A stretch of 64,000 nucleotides of DNA from Cladopsammia gracilis (taxonomy: Eukaryota > Cnidaria > Anthozoa > Scleractinia > Dendrophylliidae), in contig JAJGOT010000216.1 of the NCBI GenBank assembly GCA_022457155.1, positions 883,501 to 947,500 of the forward strand. Direction: 5' to 3'. The notes below the pieces were generated by a model. The model saw only the letters and a program-made list of their open reading frames with translations, was not told the origin of the DNA and ran no database searches. A program made the translations under genes and the position numbers. Below are positions 11,232-22,267 of the stretch, one piece after another. Numbering within the stretch: position 1 is the stretch's first letter; each line of letters begins with the position of its first letter.

Positions 11232-12543
11232 CTTATTAAAAAATGCGCGCTACATTCCTTAGTGATTAATACATCCATTGTACGCTCTATAATGCAAATT
11301 TCTTTGCAACTGTTTTCTTTTACGTTCAAAATGCTTGCTGTGAAAACGTCTTTGAAACGCAAAAGGGCATTAATTGCGCAAAATAATCATAAAAAGAGAC
11401 CACAGGATGGGAATCAGGAAAGAAATCAGGACTAGTAGCAGAAAAAGCACCACCACGAGTGACAAAGGACAAAAAAATCCTTTGTAAAATAATCAATTTT
11501 TTTGAAGAAAGACAACACTAAATGTTGCACCGGGCTATGTTGTTAAAAGTTTCTGTCAGTCACAAATGCAATAATTCTAGGTTTTTACATGTACTATGTG
11601 GGCTTAATATAGTGCACATGATCCTAACGTTAACAAACACGCGCGAGGCACGATTTGCGTGTAATAGATGCAAAGCAGATTACCATGAAATGTATTAATC
11701 ATGGAGGAATGTGGTGCGCATTGATTTGAAATCATTAGCATAAGTTAACAACCATGCCGAATTTGTAACGCCAACTATCGGCCACTTTGAACGTCGTCTT
11801 CATCTTTAAATTTCAAGGTGTACTAATAAATCAATGCCAATGAAACTTTGAGATAATATTTTTCACATCACCAAGCATACGTGGTGATTTTTTTAAAACA
11901 ATCCATCGAGCCGTTTCTGAGATTTTCGCAAAATCGATCGAAATCGAAAACTACCCAAAAAGTACACACGGGGCGATGTTAGGAAAAATGGTAGTTCCCA
12001 AGATCGCAAAGGAGAAAGTACACAAAACTTTCCTGGCGTGCAAACATAACATGAAGCTACATTATGACACTATTTGGAAGTAATTTCACGAAACCAGTGT
12101 TAATCTCATGGTTCATATATTACTTCTCTACAAAAAGTACGGTTTAAAATGTTCTTGCGATTTATTTTAATTCAAACATACAGAATTTTTTTATTCTTTC
12201 AAAATATATATGCCATATACCATATTTTAAGATGTCTATGTGGGATTTTCAATGCGAGATCTTAAACGCGCTAAATTTCACTTTGACTGATTTCTAAGTT
12301 TCTTGTTTATCGTTGTCATGGTAATATCGATTTTACCAGAAAATACATTTTGCCAAACTTCAATTCAAAACAAGTTAGTGGTGAAAATTTCACGTTGATC
12401 TGACTTGGAGAAGATCGCTTAAAAGTCGATTGAAAAATGTTGGTATGGTCTCCAGAAAACTGTATCGAACCACCTTAAACTGCAGCTTAATTGTTAAAAA
12501 CAATTAGTTTAAAAAGTTTAAATAGTAAAAAAAGAAAGGAAGT

Positions 12544-12615
12544 GGAGAGTCCGTGTATCGATCCCGATACCTCCCGCATGCTAAGTGGGCGCTCTACCAT
12601 TTGAGCTAATTCCCC
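12544..12615 (-). tRNA. tRNA-Ala(AGC), weakened
   Basis: 72-nt cloverleaf with TTAGCAT anticodon loop and A and B boxes. One anticodon-stem pair is A-C and the T-arm has a mismatch, so it may be a decaying copy. The 5' end reads GGGGAAT. Confidence 0.6.
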
Positions 12616-12848
12616 AGACGGTGCTGAAAACTTTCGGTTTACTTGTAATATTTGACCCTGCTTGACTGGCTAGTTTCGAACAAGTAAGCAACTAAAATAC
12701 TTTTTGTAAACTAAAATTAAGTAATAGGATTTTCATAACGAAAGAAGTAGTAGCTGCTTTATTATTTCTGAAACTTTTTTTCAGCTTTAGTGCTTCACAT
12801 CAAGAACGGATTGTTTGGTCAGCCAAAAACAAAATACTAATAAAGGTT

Positions 12849-12910
12849 GCAGAATCCGGGTATCGATCCCATTACCTCCCGCATGCAAAGCGGGCGCTCT
12901 ACCATTCCCC
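12849..12910 (-). pseudogene. tRNA-Ala(UGC) pseudogene
   Basis: The anticodon arm with the TTTGCAT loop is present, but about ten bases of the D-arm/acceptor junction are deleted (ACCATTCCCC in place of ACCATTTGAGCTAATTCCCC on the plus strand). Confidence 0.75.
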
Positions 12911-13052
12911 TATCGGTGGCTGTAATCTCTCATAAGATACCGACATCCTATTATACTGGGTCAGCCAACTTAGATCCGAGTGTAAGCTAAAATAAGCTAA
13001 AATAGTTTCTTTATGGAAAGGTAGGCGCTTCTACAGTATTTCTGAAATCATT

Positions 13053-13118
13053 TTTCAAATGAGAATTGTGATTGTGCACCTTCCGCATGCGAAGCGGGCG
13101 CTCTACCATTTGAACTAA
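13053..13118 (-). pseudogene. tRNA-Ala(CGC) relic
   Basis: The D-arm and TTCGCAT anticodon arm survive, while the T-arm is replaced by unrelated GTGATTGTGC sequence. The same relic recurs near 20,440, 25,535 and 60,800, so it was amplified as part of the unit after it died. Confidence 0.65.
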
Positions 13119-13389
13119 TTGAACTAAAAAAGACAACTAACTGCATGTCATACATATGTGTCAACATTTCACCCTGTTGGACCTGTCCAGCCACCTCGGA
13201 CTGAGTTATTTTAAGCCTGATTTCTGAAGGAAAGAAGATATTGTAAACTCAAACATAAGAGTAAAAACGTGTTCAAAGTCAAAGAAGTAGTTGCTGTTGT
13301 TTCTGTCTTGTTGTTAAATATTTTATTCGCATCAAATGAGGTTGTTGATACAGCAGCGTGTCATAAAAATAAAATAGAAAACAAGGGAT

Positions 13390-13461
13390 GGAGAATCAGG
13401 GTATCGATCCCGGTACCTCCCGCATGCAAAGCGGGCGCTCTACCACTTGAGCTAATCCCCC
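13390..13461 (-). tRNA. tRNA-Ala(UGC)
   Basis: 72 nt, 5' end GGGGGATTAGCTCAAGTGG with the A box, TTTGCAT anticodon loop and a B-box GGATCGATACC. The acceptor keeps the G3-U70 pair that identifies tRNA-Ala. One T-stem mismatch (CCCTG). A T-rich stretch follows the 3' end. Confidence 0.8.
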
Positions 13462-13627
13462 AGACAATGAATATTTCTTCTCTTCGGGCAACTGCATGCT
13501 TCATTTTAACATTTCGAGCCCAGGACCCAAATATTCAGTTTCGTTGCACCTCTCCTCCGGACCAGGTGTTTTCATGGGGGAGTGGGTTGGGAGATTTTTT
13601 GTCTCATAGACATCCTAGCTATTCCAA

Positions 13628-14430
13628 ACTATGATAACTTTGCAAATACCCATCCATTATGCATAAAACTTGACAATGTTGTTCATCAAGGGGTCATCTA
13701 CCGACATCCCCATTATTGTTTACTCCACATGTTGCCATGGCAACTGTTTCTATGGAAACGCATACGAAATGAGAAAAACCATCATTTTGTCGATGTTTCT
13801 GCTGCATTTTAAGGGTGAATTATCACAAAACACATTATACAGAGATTTTAAAACACTTTTTACTAGAGCCAAGGTGTTTTCGTGGGGTAGGGAGGGGAGG
13901 TCCCGTTGTTCCCTATCAAGACATGATCGGAAATGCGAGGTTTATGGCCATACATTCACCACTTTATTAGGAACACTTTTGAAATTTAGGTGGAAAGAAG
14001 AACTGTTCTGATTGTTTCTATCAGCTACCGTCATCTTAAGTTCTTGTTTATGTGTTTCCATGGCAACGACTGCCAGGATTACAGATCAAGAACATTAGAC
14101 CAAGATAACCTGCAATATTAAAGTCAATATCAGGTAACATCTGATATTCGTTTAACTACTTATTTATTTTCATGTTCTACTCGCGCTCTACACTTCTTGG
14201 TATGAACTACTTCACAAGGTGAAACACTCAAGTGCACAACATGGATCTGGAGTCTCCAGCAGGGCGAGGGATGGGTAAAGAATTCTCCCTAGAAAATTAA
14301 TTTATCACAAAAGTTTGTAGAAATACCTCGTTTGTTGTAGTGCACAGAAATGTGCACGAGCTATTTACACAATACACGACTTTCATCTTGTTACAATGCA
14401 CTGCTTGACACAGGTTCTTCTGAAATACAT
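13628..14430. repeat. Duplicated non-coding flank of the PIN-like gene, copy 1
   Basis: This is nearly identical to 27,366-28,160. It contains no motif-bearing ORF and presumably holds the 3' end of the duplicated unit (the gene reads on the minus strand). Confidence 0.65.
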
Positions 14431-15778
14431 TTACAGTTCTTCCTCATCCTCATCCTCATCGCCATCATCGTCATCATCTCCTTGGCCAGTAACACTGTTT
14501 ACACATTGACCAGTGCATGTGCAGGCGTCAGTGCAGGGAAGACTGTTTCTTACACATGAACAGCGTCTGGTATGGCAAGCGCCTTTGCATACGCAGCAGA
14601 CTAGCTCCATCACGGCCTCTGGAGCTGGTGCCAGATTTGTCCAGACGATCTCTGGGCGACCATCCCTTAGCTGCCAGCCTTGGTGTTAAGGACCTACGTC
14701 TGTCTGTGGATGTAGAGCACTCCTCCAAATATGGGCTGATAATTTACTCGCTTGAGATGCTGCTCCAAGGCGGCACTTGTTGGAGGAAACTTATGGGACT
14801 GCACATTTTTGCCTTTGCAGAACATCCCATACCTCAGCTCATTCGCGCGGGTACATTGGTGTTCATTGTAGAGCCTTTTTCCAGCTTAACCATTTGAGCC
14901 TCGCTCAAAGGAACATTTTCACCAAGGACATCTACACTGCTTCTAATGACTTCATCATTCTTAACGATTTCCAGGGCCTTCTTTTTCCTTTTTCCAGCAA
15001 ATGCACTGATGGAGTCACATCCTGTCAGGCACGTAGGCTCGGGAGAACCTGGCACATGTGGGGACCCAGCTTCTCACACAGACGAGTAATACTAAAGAGT
15101 CGCGACCTACTTCTTGTGCCACTGACCAGAGTTATTTCAGCAGGAGTGGCGGCTTGACGGTGGCATGCCAACACTTCAACGTCTGTGTCAGAGGAGATTA
15201 TTGCGACTCCTTGATGCCGATTGGAAGAAGAATGGAAAGCATGTAAGAACATTCTGGTGTCTGCCTCTTCTTGAATGCTGTACAATTCCAATGCCTCAGT
15301 TGCTACTACTCTACCGTCCGAGATATCGAGCCTGGTGCAACGGTTTCCGTGGGTGATGTAGACTGTTCGGTTCCCAATCTTCCGAGCAAAGGCTTGATTG
15401 GTTGACCATTCATTGGCAAGAAAGTCCATAAGACCCTCCTTATTGGCTCCACTCGACATGAATTTTCTCCATTGCCGCGGACAAAGCTGTTGCGGGCTTG
15501 TGGTGTTAACTGTCAGATGGCCGCCACTACTTCTCTTCTCCCTCTCAATGTTCTTTATCCTGTTTATCGAGACCTTGGGATACTGATCTCCTACAAAATC
15601 GATTCTTGTAGCCTCTCCTGCACTCGTCAAGATTCTGTTCAGTACCATCTCTGCCAGGTCAGCGAATCTGTCTGGGATCTTGCTAAGCATCTGTAGCATG
15701 GCCATAGCATCGATGATGACTGTTGTTGATCGTTCCGGTAGGTGCTGTAGACACTTCTCTCCCTGAATTCTTGGACAC
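14431..15778 (-). pseudogene. PIN/FEN-like nuclease with Cys-rich C-terminus, broken copy
   Basis: This is the copy of the gene at 28,161-29,522. The ORF 15,025-15,705 carries QEEADTRMFLHAFHSS and IISSDTDVEVL, then loses frame just before TGCDS. That motif reappears in another frame (14,834-15,055), followed by a further break. The terminal Cys-rich CVCKGACHTRRCSC segment and acidic tail are open at 14,431-14,613. DTD is intact here, whereas copy 2 reads DRD. It is clearly inactivated. Confidence 0.7.
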
Positions 15779-16067
15779 AGTAGTTAGAAACGTAGGCCAA
15801 GTTGACAACAGAAGGTGGTTTTGATCTCTGGCCTTCTTGGCTTGCTTAATGTCGTTCAAACTGATTCCATCTAGCCTTTTCTTATCAAAACCTAGCAGGA
15901 AAGTGTTGTCCCCGCTAAGCCACCATGTTAGCAGCCAAGCTGTCTGGTCCCAAGCAGACCAGAATTTAGGTGGTGTTGACCGACTTGCATGCAAGACCAT
16001 ATTGGAAGTAATAATTTCTGAGTTTGGTCAATGCTGACAATGCAACCATGTGCACTGTAGTCTCCTA

Positions 16068-16143
16068 TGCAGCCGTTATCTGGGTCGTGACGCAATGCTC
16101 AGGAGGAGCATTACATGACAACCCAAATATCGGCTGCATATGT
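16068..16143. repeat. Short hairpin MITE
   Basis: GCAGCCGTTATCTGGGTCGT pairs imperfectly with the ACAACCCAAATATCGGCTGC segment around GAGCATT/AATGCTC. It is about 76 bp with no coding content. Confidence 0.5.
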
Positions 16144-16737
16144 GACTAATGTGCACTGAGAACCATCTCTGATGATTCGCCTCAGAGGTTTCCTTCTTAA
16201 CTCAGTCTAGGAGGGAAGAATTAAAGAACTCAAGTGCAGTAGCAACAAATATCATTAGTCAGTTATGGGATGTTCCAACTTGCCTGCATTCACCAAAGTC
16301 AAACCTAACAGACACTTCCCATAAGTGAAACACAAACATTTGGTTTTATCAAGCTGATGTTTCGAGCGCTAGCCCTTTGTCAGAGCGAATCATTAAATCC
16401 AGTTTCTGTATTTCACTTCCCCACCGATGCAGCACCACAGTTTTTTAGAAACTACCCCCTTTATTCACTCCCCATAAGAGAACACCTTGAAAGAGGACAC
16501 CCACCCAGTCATGGCCACAGCCTCAAAAGTGTCCAGAGATGGAATGTTGCATTGAAGTGACATTAATTTTTTTGCTGCAGTCGTGATTGATAATCAATGG
16601 AATTTTTTCCCGCCACATCCCCTTAACATATTTAGGTAACAGGACAACAGTTATCAATGGTTTATTTCGTTTTCGGTTGAATGGCCATACACTTCTGTTA
16701 TCCATCGAAATGAGTGATGTGGTTTTACTGTTATCAG

Positions 16738-18106
16738 GTTTCCTTGTTGTGGGAAGTGTTACCCATGTGATTTGTGCCACGAGGAAGAGGAAGACCATGA
16801 AATGAAGTGTGCCACACGAATGGTTTGTGGTTTCTGCTCAAGAGAGCAGGTTTGTTTCATCCTGGTGGATTTTAGCATTATTTATCACAAACATAAATCT
16901 TGATCATTTTCTTATCTAATATTAAAAATGCAGGTTATGAAAAAGACGGAAATGTTGGGTTGGTGCGAATAGTATCATACAGTCCTGCATTCTGAAGTCA
17001 GTTTATGATGAGACCTTTTTATCTGTCACCAGCATTGCATTTTAAGTCTGATTTTATGAAGACAGGAAAGGCAGATTATTTTCTCTGGTCCGGAACTATA
17101 TTTTTATTTCAGAATCCAAAATCTCTAGAATGGTGGTGTAGCTTTTAGAATGTAAACCACCCCGACGTGTTTCTTTGACTCTAAGAATTATCTGAATTTT
17201 ATTGCTTAGCTACCAAAACCAACAAAATGTGAATGTTTACTGTAAATTTTGCGCACATAAAATTGCTTTCTTTGCCCGAAATTAAAGTTATCAAGACTTT
17301 CGAGAAACGGTTCCCAGGTTAAACTGGGAAACATTGTTGCGGACCCAAATGTTTGCCAGTTTAGCCACGCGAAAAACATTTGTTGCACCGGCATTTGCCA
17401 TCACGGTGCATGAAATATGCCGATTTTGATCCGATTTTAAACCTTTGTTTACCTTGTTTAGAAAAACAAGCGGGGATGTTACTACAACCAGTTGCAAAAA
17501 TGTTGAGACACTTGACCAGGAAAACACTTTTTCTTAGTAAACATCCCATAAAATCACACATCTCAAAGGTTAAACAACTCCCCCCTCCCTCCCCTATTTT
17601 CAATGTTGTTCCTCGAAAATTTCAGCATGATCTGCTATTGTGACCAACTTTGAGAAGGGAGAGCGAGGGGTCTGAAACACTACGACCTTATAAGTACCCT
17701 TGACGTCCAAATTAGGTACAATGTCTCAAGTCTTTTTGCAACTGGTTGTAGCATGGTATGAGCACACAAATTTTTCTATATATATATATAAATATATACT
17801 TTCAATTCTCAGTGGGATATTTTTCTCTATTCACAACAGCCTTGCAGTGGGTGTAAGGCGTCGGTCACCAAGACACGCTCGGCGCACTGGGAAGGAGACA
17901 AAGGATGCTGGGACACACTGTCCATGAGTAGGTCAGTGCACGTGCTTCCCTCGTGCCTAATAATGACGTAATCTTCTTATGTAACATGTTATGTTTGCTT
18001 TGCATTTAGAAACGACGACCAAAAGTACAGGCAGTTGGGGAAAAGAGCGTCACGCAAGGCCCAGAAACGTAATGAAGGAAAAGGAAAGGGGCGCAAGGGA
18101 AAATAA
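16738..18106 (+). CDS. Host CHY-type zinc-finger protein, last three exons
   Basis: Exon 16,738-16,849 follows a TCAG acceptor and ends at CAG-GTTTGT. It reads FPCCGKCYPCDLCH, then DH, then CGFCSREQ, the Cys/His ladder of a CHY zinc finger. The next exon ends at 17,931 (AG-GTCAGT) and begins at 17,813 or 17,840, both AG acceptors in frame. It reads PCSGCKASVTKTRSAHWEGD. The last exon, 18,010-18,106, joins in phase to complete an Arg codon, encodes a Lys/Arg-rich tail (RKAQKRNEGKGKGRKGK) and stops with TAA at 18,104-18,106. Upstream exons were not found and may lie beyond the inserted repeats. This is the only convincing spliced host gene. Its exact function is unknown; CHY fingers bind zinc and occur in ubiquitin-ligase and mitochondrial proteins. 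Confidence 0.75.
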
Positions 18107-18217
18107 ATAACATGAATGTATCGCGCACTTTCAGGGAGAAAATGGGAAAACTAACTTATTTCATCAATTTGTTTCTCGTAAATAACTATGGAAAACGACA
18201 TGGAGTTGTCATAAATT

Positions 18218-18343
18218 TTATATTAAACTTCCGATTCAAAAGGTTACAGTCTGTGCTTAATATTGCAATTTGTATTATAAAAAAATGTTATATTAAACTT
18301 TCGATTCAAAAGGTTACAGTCTGTGTTTAATATTGCAATTTGT
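18218..18343. repeat. Direct repeat in the presumed 3' UTR
   Basis: A 56-bp segment (TTATATTAAACTTCCGATTC to ATTGCAATTTGT) at 18,218-18,273 is repeated at 18,288-18,343, downstream of the CHY gene stop. Confidence 0.8.
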
Positions 18344-18381
18344 TTTAATAACTAAAATTGAACAATTGTCAAGTACATATT

Positions 18382-18387
18382 AATAAA
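18382..18387 (+). terminator. Candidate polyadenylation signal of the CHY gene
   Basis: An AATAAA hexamer about 275 nt after the stop, followed by a GT/T-rich stretch. The cleavage site is not proven. Confidence 0.45.
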
Positions 18388-18389
18388 AT

Positions 18390-19880
18390 GGGATTTTGTG
18401 TTCAAGTTTTCTCCTCGAAAAGACCTTGCCCAATTGATAAGTCAAAACCGTAAATTGGTAAAACAAAAAGCAAACAAAAAGTTCTAGGCGTTTAAACGAG
18501 TAAAATTGGTCGTGTGAATTTAAAGCTTTCTATATTTCCTAAAAATTCTGCGTTAAGGAGGCTCGTAAGGATTTCTTCCTTTTAAGAGTGTGTCTAAATG
18601 ATGAAATATTAAAAAATAACGCAACCGGTAATATGTACAACTCTTGGATATCTATACGACGCTATTATCAGGCAATACTTTAAGGGGGTGCTTATGACGT
18701 CATATCCAATACCATGACAACAGTACAGCCCTCCGAAAAGAGCCTCTAAAACCCAGTTTCCGCTAATTATCTTTAAAACTAATTCGGTGTGACCTATTAG
18801 TTTTTTTCTCTGTTTGAAAAGCACAACTTATTTTCTTTCCTTTTTGACTTTTTAACAAAAATCTATCTAGTGGAATTCAAGTTATTTCCAATAAGGTTGT
18901 TGTCAGATAAAAAAAAATTCCGCTAGATAGTTTTTTCTCCAACTCTTGTTTAAGATAGGAAATACCGAATACTGCTTGCAAACAGAAAATCAGGATAGGT
19001 CACCGAACAAACTTTCGAGATAAAGGGGAATATTTTTTGCACGATTTATTCCCGGTTCGCGCGATTTTACGCGGTATTTTCATTTCCGGTGAGCTGCACG
19101 CGCTGAGCGGGGTCGTAGGTGTCCAAACGATGTCTGTGATTGGCGAACGATACAATAGCCCTTTTCACGGTTAACTCTGCTCATTTGCATTACAATGAAA
19201 TCTAGCATCTATCGCCCCCCAAAAATCCAGTCGAGCCACCTTAAGAGTAAAAACGTGTTCATAGTTAAAGAAGTAGTTGCTGTTGTTACTGTCGTGTTGT
19301 CAAATATTTTATTTGCATCAAATGAAGTTGTTGATACAGCAGCGTGTCAGAAAAAAAAAACAACAGGTCAACCGTTTGTTTCATTTTAAAATTTCAGCCT
19401 AATGAACTAAAGAGTTGTGCAACTGTATTTGTAAGCTAAATGTACGTAAAAACCAGGTAAAAACGGATTCATTCTGAGAGAGGTAGTCATTGCCACATTT
19501 TTCTGAATCTGGCTTCAGCGCATTACATACATCAATGACTGAGATTTGTTAGTGCATAAAAGAAGACTGGAACTCTAACAATCAAAAAATTTCCCAATCG
19601 TTGGCGTAAGATCATTCTTAAAACTTTTTATTGGCCTCGGTGCATCAATCATATGAGGGTCACGGTTAGTACATAAAAAGACACAATAGAGCAAGGAAAG
19701 CGGTCAGGCACTCTGAGTGTCATTCCTTTGGTGAAAATGTAATAAAAACAAACTTCGATCATTTTGGATTGGCTGTAGCTGTTTCACGAGCTTTTAACTG
19801 GAGCTTAATTGTTAAAAAAGTTTAAATAGTAAAAAAAGTCTTTTATCATTTATATCAAGTGTGGTTCAACAAAAGCGAGA
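18390..19880. other. Anonymous DNA leading into the next tRNA block
   Basis: No ORF with a recognisable motif is seen. From about 19,240 the sequence is the recurrent tRNA-unit flank (AAAGAAGTAGTTGCTGTTGT). Confidence 0.5.
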
Positions 19881-19890
19881 AAAAAAAAGT

Positions 19891-19962
19891 GGAGAATCCA
19901 GGTATCGATCCCGGTACCTTCCGCATGCTAAGCGGGCGCTCTACCATTTGAGCTGATCTCCC
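19891..19962 (-). tRNA. tRNA-Ala(AGC)
   Basis: 72 nt, TTAGCAT anticodon loop, A and B boxes conserved. The 5' end is GGGAGATCAGC, slightly divergent from the consensus acceptor. A run of T follows the 3' end within a few bases, a good Pol III terminator. Confidence 0.75.
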
Positions 19963-20199
19963 GGTCGGTGCTGAAAACTCCCGGTTTACTTATAGCATTT
20001 GACCCTGTTTTATTGGCTAGTTTGGAACAAGAAAGCAACTAATGAAAATACTTTTTGTAAACTAAAATTAAGTAATAGGATTTTGATAGCGAAAGAAGTA
20101 GTAGCTGCTGTATTATTTCTGAAACTGTTTTTCAGCTTTAGTGCTTCACATCAAGAACGGATTGTTAGGTCAGCCAAAAATAAAATACTAATAAAGGCT

Positions 20200-20271
20200 G
20201 GAGAATTCGGATATCGATCCCCGTACCTCCCGCAGGCAAAGCGGGCGCTCTACCATTTGAGCTAATTCCCC
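20200..20271 (-). tRNA. tRNA-Ala(UGC)
   Basis: 72 nt with 5' end GGGGAATTAGCTCAAATGG. The anticodon loop is TTTGCCT, where an A-to-C change at the position 3' of the anticodon is unusual. The T-stem carries changes. It is probably weakened. Confidence 0.65.
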
Positions 20272-20436
20272 TATTCGTGGCTGTTATCTCACATAAGATA
20301 CCCACATCCAATTACATCTTAATTAATAGATTGGGTTAGCCTACAAGATCCGAGTGTAAGCTAAAATAAGGTAAAATAGTTTCGTTGTGGAAAAGGTAGG
20401 CGCTTCTGCAGTATTTCTGAAATCATTTTTCAAATG

Positions 20437-20502
20437 AGAATTGTGATTGTGCACCTTCCGCATGCGAAGAGGGCGCTCTACCATTTGAACTAATCCCCCA
20501 TG
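20437..20502 (-). pseudogene. tRNA-Ala(CGC) relic
   Basis: This is the same T-arm-less relic as at 13,053, here with AAGAGGG weakening the anticodon stem. Confidence 0.6.
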
Positions 20503-20558
20503 CAGTCGAAAGCTATTTTTGCTATTTAAAAGACAACTAACTGCATGTCATACATACA

Positions 20559-20717
20559 CCTAATTCAATAAAGGTTGCTTTGGCAGTTGGTCATTGGTAA
20601 TTGGGATTTGGCATTTGGCATACGGAACACAATGCAATGCTTCGCTTGAGTGACCGCCAAACAATAGCTTTCCAATGCCCAATTACCAATGACCAAAGCA
20701 ACCTTTATTGAATTAGG
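20559..20717. mobile_element. CCTAATTCAATAAAGG MITE, copy 1
   Basis: Ends CCTAATTCAATAAAGGTTGC and its reverse complement, with extended complementarity through CATTGGTAATTGGG. Related copies at 24,183-24,321 and 25,651-25,809 sit in different places in otherwise matching tRNA units. Confidence 0.75.
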
Positions 20718-20719
20718 TA

Positions 20720-20900
20720 TACAGCTATTTCAATTAACGTTGTCGGATGACAGCTCAAAGCCTACAAGCCAAGACCGCAAGGTAGTATGGATAGTTGTTA
20801 ATAGCAGTTGTGGTGAAGGTTTATGCATTAAATCCCATACCACCTTGCGGTCTTGGTTTTGAGCTTTTTTCATCCGACAACGTTAATTGAAATAGCTGTA
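20720..20900. mobile_element. TACAGCTATTTCAATTAACG MITE
   Basis: Terminal inverted repeats of more than 30 bp, with inner pairing between GACCGCAAGGTAGTATGG and its complement. It is inserted immediately beside the previous MITE. Confidence 0.75.
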
Positions 20901-21141
20901 TGTCAACATTTCACCTTGTTGGACTTGTTCAGGCACCTCGGACTGAGTTATTTTAAACCTGATTTCTATAAAAAGAGGATATTCTAATCTCAAACATAAG
21001 AGTAAAAATGTGTTCATAGTCAAAGAAGTAGTTGCTGTTGTTACTGTCTTGTTGTCAAATATTTTATTCGCATCAAATGAGGTTGATAATACAGCAGCGT
21101 GTCAGGAAAAAAAATAAAAATAATATTAAAAAACACGGAAT

Positions 21142-21213
21142 GGAGAATCCGGGTATCGATCCCGGTACCTCCCGCATGCGAAGCGGGCGCTCTACCATTT
21201 GAGCTAATCCCCC
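21142..21213 (-). tRNA. tRNA-Ala(CGC)
   Basis: Consensus 72-nt gene: GGGGGAT/ATTCTCC acceptor with G3-U70, TTCGCAT anticodon loop, perfect CCGGG/CCCGG T-stem, and a TTTTTT run about ten bases past the 3' end. Confidence 0.9.
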
Positions 21214-21489
21214 AGACACTAAACGTTTCTCCTCTTAGGTAACTTTATTTGTAAGCTTAAATTGAGTTAAAGGCGGATATATTGTGAGAGAGGTAGTCAC
21301 TGGCACATTTTGTTCTGGAATCTTTCTTCTTTGGTTTCAGCGCATTCTACAATGACATGAGATTTGTTAGTGCATAAAAAAGATTAGAGCTCTACCAATG
21401 AAATGATTCCCAAGAGATTGTTCTAAATCCTTTTTGTTGGCCTAGCCTCAGTGCATCAAATCATGAGGGTTGTTAGTACTTTTTTCTGA

Positions 21490-21695
21490 AGCATGTCTGC
21501 GGTCCGCAATCCTAAATCCTTGAATCCGATTGGCTAATGACGCGCGCTCCAGCGGTCCCGATTTTCCCATCCGGACGCCGCGTACGGACCGCTCCTAATC
21601 TTACAGAAAGATTTTGTCGGCCTCGAGCCGTACTCAAGACCTCGGGCACAGTTTTTCCTATACGGACCTCCCGGCCGGTAAAAAACATATATTTA
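21490..21695. repeat. GC-rich insertion in a tRNA-unit flank
   Basis: Between TTGTTAGTACT and AAAGACATATTGCTAGAGC, about 200 bp of CpG-rich DNA is present that the homologous unit near 24,835 lacks. It ends at GGCCGGTAAAAAACATATA. The opposite-strand ORFs here are not convincing. Confidence 0.5.
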
Positions 21696-21961
21696 AAAGA
21701 CATATTGCTAGAGCAAGCAAAACGGTCAGGCACTCTGAGAGCCTTTTGAAACAATTTCCCATCAGCGGTTGATCGATTCCTTTGGTAGAAATGTTATATA
21801 AACAAACTTTGATCATTTCGGACAGGCTAGCTATTGGATAGCTACAATTATTTAAAAATAGTTTTTCAATGTGAAAAAAAACTTTTTATTATATCACTTT
21901 ATTATAACATGTAAATGTGGTTGTGGATCAACAACAACAACAACAGCGAGAAAAAAAAAAT

Positions 21962-22033
21962 GGAGAATTCGGGTATCGATCCCGATACCTCCCGCATGCT
22001 AAGCGGGCGCTCTACCATTTGAGCTAATCCCTC
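21962..22033 (-). tRNA. tRNA-Ala(AGC)
   Basis: 72 nt, TTAGCAT loop, 5' end GAGGGAT that disrupts one acceptor pair, T-stem with one change. A T-run terminator follows. Confidence 0.7.
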
Positions 22034-22267
22034 AGACACTGAACATTTCTTCTCTTAGGGAAACCGTATGCTTCATTTTAAAATTTCAGCCTCTTGATCT
22101 AAAGAGCTACAACTGTCTTTGTAAGCTAAATTTACATTAAAAAAAAATACAGTTAAAAACAGATTCATTGTGAGAGAGGTAGTCGCTGCCACAGTTTTCT
22201 GAAATCTTTTTTCTTTGGCTTCACCGCATTACCTGCATCAATGACATGAGATTTATTAATGCATAAA

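Larger units (their letters stand above)
8807..12474. mobile_element. TTAA-flanked fold-back DNA transposon (contains a nested element)
   Basis: TTAA duplicates lie at 8,803-8,806 and 12,475-12,478. The element starts GGTGGTTCGATACAG and ends with its reverse complement. Arms of about 840 bp (8,807-9,643 and 11,639-12,474) are nearly identical. The pre-insertion site CGAGCTTTTAACTGGAGC is visible at 19,790, 25,200 and 63,540. A TTAA target fits piggyBac- or Kolobok-like transposition, but no transposase is present. Copy 1 of the 1,582-bp element sits in its centre. Confidence 0.75.
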
